Shown here one piece after another: positions 1-4,919 of a stretch of DNA of 6,456 nt. The stretch lies in contig CAKUAV010000162.1 of the NCBI GenBank assembly GCA_934636425.1, forward strand, positions 1 through 6,456, written 5' to 3'. The DNA is from an uncultured Clostridia bacterium (GTDB taxonomy: Bacteria; Bacillota; Clostridia; Christensenellales; Aristaeellaceae). The notes under the pieces are model-generated. The model searched no databases. It saw nothing but the letters and a program-made list of their open reading frames with translations, and was not told where the DNA came from. The translations under genes and the position numbers were made by a program. Within the stretch, counting starts at the first letter, position 1. Each line of letters begins with the position of its first letter.

Positions 1-740
1 CCGGTGCCGGACAGGCCGAAGAAGATGGCGGTGTTCTCGCCGTTCATGTCGGTGTTGGCGGAGCAGTGCATGGAGGCAATGCCCTTGAGCGGCAGGTAGT
101 AGTTCATCATGGAGAACATGCCCTTCTTCATCTCGCCGCCGTACCAGGTGTTGATGATGACCTGCTCGCGGCTGGTGATGTTGAAGGCGGCGCAGGTCTC
201 GGAGTTGAGGCCCAGCTCCTTGTAGTTCTCAACCTTCGCCTTGGAGGCGTTGTAGACGACGAAGTCAGGCTTGAAGTTCGCCAGCTCCTCGGCGGTGGGC
301 TTGATGAACATGTTCTCGACGAAGTGAGCCTGCCAGGCGACCTCGACGATGAAGCGGATGGCCATGCGGGTGTCCTTGTTGGCGCCGCAGAACGCGTCCA
401 CGACGAACAGGCGCTTGTTGCACAGCTCCTTGGTGGCCAGCTCCTTGACGGCCGCCCAGGTTTCTTCGCTCATGGGATGGTTGTCGTTCTTGTAGGAATC
501 GGACGTCCACCACACGGTGTCCTTGGAGTTGGCGTCCATGACGATGTACTTATCTTTGGGGGAGCGGCCGGTGTAGATGCCGGTCATGACGTTCACGGCG
601 CCCAGCTCGGTCAGCTGACCCTTTTCATAGCCGGTCAGCGCGGGGTTGGTCTCCTCCTTGAACAGCTCTTCATAGGAAGGATTGTGAACGATCTCGGTCG
701 TTCCGGTGATGCCATACTGAGTCAGATTGAGTTCAGACAT
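1..740 (-). CDS. pckA: Phosphoenolpyruvate carboxykinase (ATP), N-terminal part, cut by window edge
   Basis: The protein interconverts oxaloacetate + ATP and phosphoenolpyruvate + ADP + CO2 in the cytoplasm. It serves gluconeogenesis, or oxaloacetate formation in some anaerobes. The start is ATG at 740-738 (MSELNLTQYGITG), with AGAGAGG at 757-751 ten bases upstream. 246 complete codons are present out of about 530-540 usual for the family. Family signatures seen: TGIYTGRSPKDKY near residues 53-65 (Arg59 matches the substrate-binding Arg65 of E. coli PCK), NTWYGGEMKKG at 197-207 (Tyr200 and Lys205/Lys206, the latter matching a metal ligand) and MHCSAN at 224-229 (His225, metal ligand). The last residues, FFGLSGTG, are the first half of the kinase-1a P-loop, so the nucleotide site and C-terminal half lie off the window. 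It is transcribed divergently from the aromatic operon, and no frame damage is seen. The P-loop and Lys/His pattern point to the ATP-dependent rather than the GTP-dependent family. Confidence 0.96.
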   Translation of the reverse strand, partial: MSELNLTQYGITGTTEIVHNPSYEELFKEETNPALTGYEKGQLTELGAVNVMTGIYTGRSPKDKYIVMDANSKDTVWWTSDSYKNDNHPMSEETWAAVKELATKELCNKRLFVVDAFCGANKDTRMAIRFIVEVAWQAHFVENMFIKPTAEELANFKPDFVVYNASKAKVENYKELGLNSETCAAFNITSREQVIINTWYGGEMKKGMFSMMNYYLPLKGIASMHCSANTDMNGENTAIFFGLSGT

Positions 741-838
741 GTCAATGCAACCTCTCTTCTTAGTGGATATATCGCCGGCCGCAGATTCCGCGCCGCAAAG
801 GCGCACAGCTGGCCCAGCTACCTTACGTTAACACCCTT

Positions 839-867
839 ATGATACGACGCATTGCGCTCAAAATCAA
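839..867 (-). promoter_or_regulatory. Probable sigma-A promoter for pckA
   Basis: Read on the minus strand, TTGATT (867-862) is followed by a 17-base spacer and TATCAT (844-839). These match the consensus at 4 of 6 and 5 of 6 positions with ideal spacing. The start of transcription would fall near 832, giving a 5' leader of about 90 bases before the pckA ATG. That leader contains a small perfect hairpin (GCGCC at 804-800 with GGCGC at 794-790). No CcpA- or Rex-like operator could be recognised by eye. Confidence 0.65.
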
Positions 868-920
868 TGAGGTTTGCGAAAAATTACCGTGAACTTTCCA
901 TGTATGCCAATTTTCCGATC

Positions 921-947
921 GCGCCGCCCGAAGCGTTCAGGCGGCGC
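921..947. other. Orphan GC-rich hairpin in the divergent intergenic region
   Basis: GCGCCGCC (921-928) pairs perfectly with GGCGGCGC (940-947) around an 11-base loop, and GAA/TTC can pair inside that loop. On the plus strand it is followed by only TTTAT, a weak T-tract, and no plus-strand gene ends upstream of it in the window. On the minus strand no T-tract follows. It may be a weak terminator shielding the rightward promoter, the end of a small unseen transcript, or a structural or repeat relic. Confidence 0.45.
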
Positions 948-1013
948 TTTATCGACGGAAGTTAAATAGCGCTGACGAATGGTTTCGATGCTATATTTTT
1001 ACGAAAAAAGCCG

Positions 1014-1042
1014 TTGACAAGCCGACAGGGCGGTGTTATAAT
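1014..1042 (+). promoter_or_regulatory. Near-ideal sigma-A promoter for the HTH gene and probably the aromatic operon
   Basis: TTGACA (1014-1019), a 17-base spacer and TATAAT (1037-1042) match the consensus at 12 of 12 positions. The bases before the -10 form an extended TGT element (1034-1036). An A/T-rich stretch (991-1009) sits just upstream of the -35, like an UP element. Transcription should start near 1049-1050, about 125 bases before the HTH start codon. A weak inverted repeat, TTTCG (983-987) and CGAAA (1002-1006), flanks the A/T stretch and is only a tentative operator candidate. No other convincing promoter was seen before aroF. Confidence 0.88.
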
Positions 1043-1174
1043 TCCCGATAAGAAAGCTGAGAAAAGAGATGCTCCGTTCTCCCAAATGTCGTGGAAGCGT
1101 TTTTCACACGCGGGGCGGCTCGGCGGCGCTTGTGTCGAAATATGACCGACGAATAACGGCGTGAGGTGTTTGAA
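1043..1174 (+). other. Untranslated leader of the HTH gene
   Basis: About 125 transcribed bases lie between the promoter and the HTH start codon. They hold one possible hairpin, CACACGCG (1105-1112) with CGCTTGTG (1127-1134), which pairs at 7 of 8 positions around a G-rich 14-base loop. They also hold the ribosome binding site GAGGTG (1163-1168). No T-tract follows the hairpin, so it is not an obvious attenuator. A four-codon ORF (ATG at 1142) lacks a Shine-Dalgarno site and is not called. Confidence 0.4.
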
Positions 1175-1801
1175 ATGAGCGTGAATGAGAGCAAGCCGGA
1201 GCGCATAAAGCGCTTTGCGAGGATCTGGGCGCTGTCGCGCAACAACGCCGGAAAATCGCAGGAGTACATGGCCAACGGTCTGGGCGTTTCCAAAAAGACG
1301 ATCCAGAACTGGGAAAAGGGCGTCAGCTCGCCGGATCTGTTCAACGGAAGCGAATGGTTCCGCGTGCTGGGGGTCAATCCGCTGCCCTATTATCTGGCCT
1401 TCCTTTATCCCGAGCTGTTCGACGGCATATCGCCCGAGTGCAACGACGCGGTGATCGAGGAAGCCATAGAGCTTCTTGTCAGGAATTCCACGGCGCAGGA
1501 AAAGCGCCAGCTGCTCTATCTCATGGCCGGGCGGCACGGCAGCTCGTGGTATTCGCTTTTGCAGCTGTTCTGCGCGCACTGCCATACGTCGATGCGCTCG
1601 CGCGTCAATGCGGCGCGCATGATCGCCGACAACTACGATATGGACGAGGAGACGGACAATCTGGTCTGCCCGAGCAACGTGCGGCCGGATATGAATATGC
1701 TCAGAAAGTCGATTGAGGACGGGAAAAACGCCGTCATGACCCATGCGTACGGCTATACCAGCGTGCCGCTGGACGATCTGAAGGATTTGAAGAGGGACTA
1801 A
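1175..1801 (+). CDS. XRE-family helix-turn-helix protein, putative transcriptional regulator
   Basis: This is a 208-residue protein, probably cytoplasmic and DNA-binding. Residues about 10-58 form an XRE/Cro-like HTH domain: SQEYMANGLG (28-37) is the positioning helix and SKKTIQNWEKG (39-49) the recognition helix, followed by the typical SSPD. The rest (about 60-208) is predicted mostly helical, with aromatic patches (PYYLAFLYPELF) and three Cys near 133-165. I do not recognise it as a named family, and the target or ligand is unknown. ATG 1175 is preferred over the in-frame GTG at 1166 because the GTG lies inside the Shine-Dalgarno GAGGTG (1163-1168), which is six bases before the ATG. The gene follows a near-ideal promoter and ends 25 bases before the leader peptide ATG, so it is probably co-transcribed with the aromatic operon. 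Autoregulation or control of the aro genes is possible but not shown by the sequence. Confidence 0.88.
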   Translation: MSVNESKPERIKRFARIWALSRNNAGKSQEYMANGLGVSKKTIQNWEKGVSSPDLFNGSEWFRVLGVNPLPYYLAFLYPELFDGISPECNDAVIEEAIELLVRNSTAQEKRQLLYLMAGRHGSSWYSLLQLFCAHCHTSMRSRVNAARMIADNYDMDEETDNLVCPSNVRPDMNMLRKSIEDGKNAVMTHAYGYTSVPLDDLKDLKRD

Positions 1802-1826
1802 AAAAGCGACTGGGAGGCTACCACTG

Positions 1827-1883
1827 ATGAAGCGGTTCATGTTTGCGGCTTATTACTATTACTTTACCGGCAAGCTTCGGTAA
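1827..1883 (+). CDS. Tyr/Phe-rich attenuator leader peptide
   Basis: The 18-residue peptide MKRFMFAAYYYYFTGKLR has Tyr at 9-12 (TAT TAC TAT TAC) and Phe at 4, 6 and 13, so seven of 18 residues are aromatic. The start has GGGAGG (1812-1817) nine bases upstream. The stop TAA at 1881-1883 lies immediately before the antiterminator segment. The peptide itself probably has no function in the cell. Its translation speed over the Tyr/Phe run would report the supply of charged Tyr- and Phe-tRNA. It carries no Trp, which fits control of the Tyr/Phe branch rather than of tryptophan. Confidence 0.88.
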   Translation: MKRFMFAAYYYYFTGKLR

Positions 1884-1885
1884 GG
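1862..1885 (+). promoter_or_regulatory. Hairpin 1:2 of the attenuator (pause or protector stem)
   Basis: CTTTACCG (1862-1869) pairs with CGGTAAGG (1878-1885), with one U-G wobble and an eight-base loop. It spans the last Tyr codon base to just past the leader stop. Without translation it would hold part of the antiterminator strand (1884-1885). A ribosome stalled on the Tyr/Phe codons would open it. It could also pause polymerase to synchronise it with the ribosome. Confidence 0.6.
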
Positions 1886-1947
1886 GTAATCTGCCATGCA
1901 AAAAATGAACCCGGAACGGTTCAAATTGGTGCGGTACAGGTTACGCC
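1884..1947 (+). promoter_or_regulatory. Antiterminator pairing 2:3
   Basis: The strand at 1884-1895 (GGGTAATCTGCC) pairs with 1933-1947. G1884-G1885 pair with C1946-C1947, G1886 to G1893 pair with 1937-1944 (one U-G), and C1894-C1895 pair with G1933-G1934. The bulges are G1945 and T1935-A1936, giving 12 pairs in all. The 3' strand contains most of the terminator's left arm, its loop and two bases of its right arm, so the two structures exclude each other. A six-pair hairpin (1906-1911 with 1918-1923) fits inside the antiterminator loop. Confidence 0.7.
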
Positions 1948-1962
1948 TGAACCGCATTTTTT
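1930..1962 (+). terminator. Rho-independent terminator of the attenuator
   Basis: TGCGGT (1930-1935) pairs with ACCGCA (1951-1956). After an A-A mismatch (1936/1950), CAGG (1937-1940) pairs with CCTG (1946-1949), leaving a five-base loop. Six T follow directly (1957-1962). It lies 64 bases before the aroF start codon and does not end any full-length gene except possibly the HTH transcript. It therefore doubles as the HTH terminator and the off switch for aroF. Confidence 0.9.
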
Positions 1963-2026
1963 GTTACCCGTTTACGCCGGGTTTGCGATGCTTTTTATAC
2001 TGACAAAACGGGGGAGGAACATCGAT

Positions 2027-3028
2027 ATGATCGTCGTGCTGAAACAAAACGCCAATGAGGAAAGAACAAAGCAGCTGATTTCGTGGCTCAAGGGCATGGG
2101 GCTGGACATTCACATTTCCAAGGGACAGTATCAGACGGTATTGGGGCTCGTCGGCGACACGGCCAAGGTCGATATGGAGCTGGTGGAGAGTCTGGACATT
2201 GTGGATTCGGTCAAGCGCGTCACCGAGCGCTTCAAGTGCTGCAACCGGAAATTCCATCCCGACGACACCGTGGTCAGCGTGGGCGACGTCAAAATCGGCG
2301 GCGGAAACTTCTGCATGATCGCCGGCCCCTGCTCAGTGGAGAGCGAGGAGCAGATCGTCGCCGTGGCGCGCGCTGTGAAGGCCTCGGGCGCGAATATGCT
2401 CAGAGGCGGCGCGTTCAAGCCGCGCACGTCGCCCTATGATTTTCAGGGCCTCAAGGGCGAGGGCATAGAGCTGCTCAAGATCGCGCGCCGGGAGACCGGG
2501 CTGCCCATCGTGACGGAGATCATGAGCGTGTCGGATCTGCCGCTGTTCGAGGATGTGGACGTGCTGCAGGTGGGCGCGCGCAATATGCAGAATTTCGACC
2601 TGCTGCGCGAGCTGGGGCAGACCGGCAAGCCGATTCTCCTGAAGCGCGGCCTGGCCAACACATTGAAGGAGCTGCTCATGAGCGCCGAATACATCATGGC
2701 CAGCGGCAACGAGCAGGTGATACTCTGCGAGCGCGGCATTCGCACGTTCGACGACTACACCCGCAACACGCTCGATCTCTCCGCCGTGCCCATGCTGCAC
2801 GAGCTGTCGCATCTGCCGGTCATCGTCGATCCGAGCCATGCCACCGGCCTTGCGCGGCTGGTTCCGCCCATGGCGCTGGCGGCCACAGCGTGCGGCGCGG
2901 ACGGACTGATCATCGAGGTGCACAACGATCCCATACACGCGCTGTGCGACGGCGCGCAGTCGCTCACGCCCGAGGAATACGGCAGGCTGGCGAAGAAGGT
3001 CAATGCGGTGAGGGGGGCTGTGCAATGA
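2027..3028 (+). CDS. aroF: 3-deoxy-7-phosphoheptulonate (DAHP) synthase, type I-beta with N-terminal regulatory domain
   Basis: The enzyme condenses phosphoenolpyruvate with erythrose 4-phosphate to DAHP, the first step of the shikimate pathway. It has 333 residues. Residues 1-70 (MIVVLKQNANEE...) form the ferredoxin-like/ACT-like domain that gives Tyr/Phe feedback in the Thermotoga enzyme. The catalytic TIM barrel follows with GPCSVES (100-106), RGGAFKPRTSPYDFQG (126-141), KRG (206-208), ERGIRTF (235-241) and DPSHATG (268-274). Likely metal ligands are Cys102, His271, Glu297 and Asp308, almost the Thermotoga numbering. ATG 2027 is chosen because GGAGG (2013-2017) stands nine bases upstream. 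An in-frame TTG at 1961 would start inside the terminator T-tract and is rejected. The TGA overlaps the tyrA ATG by four bases. Transcription is probably gated by the attenuator upstream. Confidence 0.97.
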   Translation: MIVVLKQNANEERTKQLISWLKGMGLDIHISKGQYQTVLGLVGDTAKVDMELVESLDIVDSVKRVTERFKCCNRKFHPDDTVVSVGDVKIGGGNFCMIAGPCSVESEEQIVAVARAVKASGANMLRGGAFKPRTSPYDFQGLKGEGIELLKIARRETGLPIVTEIMSVSDLPLFEDVDVLQVGARNMQNFDLLRELGQTGKPILLKRGLANTLKELLMSAEYIMASGNEQVILCERGIRTFDDYTRNTLDLSAVPMLHELSHLPVIVDPSHATGLARLVPPMALAATACGADGLIIEVHNDPIHALCDGAQSLTPEEYGRLAKKVNAVRGAVQ

Positions 3029-3855
3029 CGCTGGGCGTTGTGGGACTCGGCCTGATCGGCGGCTCGTTCGCCAAGGCCTATCACAGGGCGGGGCATACCG
3101 TGCTGGCCGCCGACGTCGATCGCTCGATACTCGATTTCGCGCGTCTGAGCGGCAATGTGGACGGCGTTTTGACGCGGGAGAACGTTTCCGAGTGCGATTT
3201 GACGCTCGTCTGCCTCTATCCCCGCGCGGCGATAGAATATATGGAAGAAACAGCTCCGTATTTCGGCGTGCATACCGTCGTGATCGACTGCTGCGGCATA
3301 AAGCGCGGCGTTGTGGATGTGGGCATGGCGCTTGCGAAAAAGTACGGCTTTACCTATTTGGGCGGCCATCCCATGGCGGGACGGCAGTATTCCGGCTTCA
3401 AATATTCCGCCGACGATCTGTTCCACAACGCGCCCATGGTCATCGTGCCGCCCGATCACAACGACATAGAGCTCTTAGGCCGCGTCAAGGCGCTGCTCGC
3501 GCCGGCGGGCTTCAGGCACATATCGGTCACCACCGCCGCCGATCACGACGAGAAGATCGCCTTTACATCGCAGCTGGCGCACGTCGTCTCGAACGCCTAC
3601 ATAAAGAGCCCCACGGCGCTCATGCATCGCGGTTTTTCGGCGGGCAGCTATAAGGACATGACGCGCGTCGCCTGGCTGAACCCGAAAATGTGGGCGGAGC
3701 TGTTCATGCTCAACCGCGACGATCTGGGACATGAGCTGGACATACTCATCGACAATCTGAAACAGTATAAGGATGCGCTCGAGGCGGGCGACGAGGAAGA
3801 GCTGATTCGGCTGCTGGACGACGGGCGGCGGCTCAAGCAGGAGGTGGACGGCTGA
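3025..3855 (+). CDS. tyrA: Prephenate (or arogenate) dehydrogenase
   Basis: The enzyme oxidatively decarboxylates prephenate to 4-hydroxyphenylpyruvate (or arogenate to tyrosine) with a nicotinamide cofactor, in the tyrosine branch. It has 276 residues. The N-terminal Rossmann fold starts with GLGLIGGSFAKAY (7-19); Asp30 at the end of the second strand suggests NAD+ rather than NADP+. GGHPMAGR (113-120) carries the likely catalytic His115. TSQLAHVV (181-188) and Arg214 in TRVAWLNP match the substrate-binding helical domain. No chorismate mutase or ACT domain is attached, so feedback is unlikely to reside in this protein. The loop DCCGIK (88-93) stands where several homologues have GSVK. The start ATG is inside the aroF stop (ATGA), with GAGGGGGG (3010-3017) seven bases upstream. 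Substrate preference cannot be read from sequence alone. Confidence 0.93.
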   Translation: MTLGVVGLGLIGGSFAKAYHRAGHTVLAADVDRSILDFARLSGNVDGVLTRENVSECDLTLVCLYPRAAIEYMEETAPYFGVHTVVIDCCGIKRGVVDVGMALAKKYGFTYLGGHPMAGRQYSGFKYSADDLFHNAPMVIVPPDHNDIELLGRVKALLAPAGFRHISVTTAADHDEKIAFTSQLAHVVSNAYIKSPTALMHRGFSAGSYKDMTRVAWLNPKMWAELFMLNRDDLGHELDILIDNLKQYKDALEAGDEEELIRLLDDGRRLKQEVDG

Positions 3856-4919
3856 TGGAGACGCTTCATGTGACGGCTTCCCGCAATTACGACATACTGA
3901 TCGGCCGCGATCTTCTGAAGGACGCGGGCGCGCTGCTGGCCGAAACCGGCGCGCTCAATACCGCTGTGGTCGTCTCGGACGACAACGTGTTCCCACTCTA
4001 TGGCGAGACGGTCGTGAAGAGCCTTGAAAGGGCGGGCGCGCGCGCGCTGTCGTTCGTCTTTGAGCACGGCGAGCATTCGAAGAACCTCAGGACCTATGCC
4101 GAGCTCATGGAGTTTCTCTGCGCGCAGCGCGCCGGGCGCAATGATCTGCTCGTGGCGCTGGGCGGCGGCGTTGTGGGCGATCTGACCGGCTTTGCGGCGG
4201 CCACCTATCAGCGCGGCATGCGCTATGCGCAGATCCCCACGACGCTCCTTGCAGCGGTCGATTCCTCCATAGGCGGCAAGACCGCGGTCGATCTTCAGGG
4301 CGGCAAGAATCAGGCGGGCTGCTTTTATCAGCCGGTGCGCGTGATCTGCGACGAGGATACGCTCAATACGCTGCCCGCAGAAGAAATGCGCTGCGGCATG
4401 GCGGAGGTGATCAAGTACGGCGTGATCGGCGATCGGGCGCTGTTCGACTGCGTGAAGGAAAGCGGCCTCTCCGCGCCCATGGGCTATGTCATAAAGACCT
4501 GCGCCGCCATGAAGCGCGACATTGTGGCGCGCGACGAGTTCGACCGCGGCGAGCGCATGCTGCTCAATCTGGGGCACACCTTCGGCCACGCCGCCGAGAA
4601 GTGCAGCGGCTATTCCATACTGCACGGTCAGGCGGTGGCCATGGGGCTGGCGGCGATCACGCGCGCGGCGGTCAAAAAGGGCTATTGCGACGAAAAGACG
4701 CTGGAGGACACGCTCGAAACGCTGAAAATCTGCGGCCTGCCGACCGAGATCACCTATCCGCTCGACGACATGGCGGCGGCGGCGCTCTCCGACAAGAAGG
4801 CCACCGGCAAAGGCGTTCGGCTCATTGTGCCGGAAAAGATCGGCCAATGCGCGATCGTCGAGGTCTCGGCGGACGGCGTGAAGGACTGGATGCGGGCGGG
4901 AGGAATCGGACATGACTGA
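3855..4919 (+). CDS. aroB: 3-dehydroquinate synthase
   Basis: The enzyme converts DAHP to 3-dehydroquinate using NAD+ and a divalent metal, the second shikimate step. Its 354 residues are normal for the family. Signatures: ALGGGVVGDLTGFAAATYQRG (101-121), which includes the NAD-binding glycine turn; IPTTLLAAVDSSIGGKTAVD (127-146), the PTT/DSS-GGK substrate motif; and GMAEVIKYG (181-189). LNLGHTFGHAAE (237-248) and LHGQAVAMG (256-264) follow. Likely metal ligands are Glu184, His241 and His257. The start ATG shares one base with the tyrA stop (TGATG), and AGGAGG (3839-3844) precedes it by ten bases, so translation is probably coupled. The gene is intact with all key residues visible. Confidence 0.97.
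   Translation: METLHVTASRNYDILIGRDLLKDAGALLAETGALNTAVVVSDDNVFPLYGETVVKSLERAGARALSFVFEHGEHSKNLRTYAELMEFLCAQRAGRNDLLVALGGGVVGDLTGFAAATYQRGMRYAQIPTTLLAAVDSSIGGKTAVDLQGGKNQAGCFYQPVRVICDEDTLNTLPAEEMRCGMAEVIKYGVIGDRALFDCVKESGLSAPMGYVIKTCAAMKRDIVARDEFDRGERMLLNLGHTFGHAAEKCSGYSILHGQAVAMGLAAITRAAVKKGYCDEKTLEDTLETLKICGLPTEITYPLDDMAAAALSDKKATGKGVRLIVPEKIGQCAIVEVSADGVKDWMRAGGIGHD

Larger units (their letters stand above)
1812..1962 (+). promoter_or_regulatory. Tyr/Phe ribosome-mediated transcription attenuator upstream of aroF
   Basis: The element comprises a Shine-Dalgarno site (GGGAGG, 1812-1817), a Tyr/Phe-rich leader peptide (1827-1883), a hairpin overlapping the peptide's end (1862-1885), an antiterminator (1884-1947) and an intrinsic terminator (1930-1962). 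If Tyr and Phe are plentiful, the ribosome reaches the stop at 1881-1883 and its footprint should cover roughly 1884-1895. The antiterminator cannot form, and the terminator stops transcription before aroF. If Tyr-tRNA or Phe-tRNA is scarce, the ribosome stalls at 1851-1865, leaving 1884-1895 free to pair with the terminator stem, and aroF onwards is transcribed. The pairings are read from the sequence; the switching is inferred by analogy with enterobacterial aromatic leaders. No T-box consensus was seen. Confidence 0.87.

Noticed and set aside
66..842. Long plus-strand open frame opposite pckA
   Set aside because: It is the antisense shadow of pckA, rich in Val/Leu/Gly/His repeats, and matches no domain; pckA has clear family motifs on the other strand.
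1711..1733. Possible internal promoter TTGAGG at the 3' end of the HTH gene
   Set aside because: At 17 bases the -10 position reads ATGACC, which does not resemble TATAAT.
962..1840. Minus-strand 292-residue open frame opposite the HTH gene and promoter
   Set aside because: It runs across the near-ideal rightward promoter and the HTH gene; Arg/His/Ala composition is typical of GC-rich antisense frames and no domain is recognisable.
1966..2001. Second hairpin ACCCG/CGGGT followed by a T-rich stretch, or a promoter with TATACT (1996-2001)
   Set aside because: The stem has only five pairs and the T run does not follow directly; no acceptable -35 lies at the right distance from TATACT.
1961..2026. 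Upstream TTG start extending AroF by 22 residues
   Set aside because: The TTG lies in the terminator T-tract with no Shine-Dalgarno site; ATG 2027 has a strong GGAGG and begins at the usual MIVVLK N-terminus.
1802..2026. T-box riboswitch upstream of aroF
   Set aside because: No T-box consensus (AGGGTGGNACCGCG-like) was found; GGTGCGGTACAGG only superficially resembles it. The Tyr/Phe leader ORF and antiterminator explain the region better.
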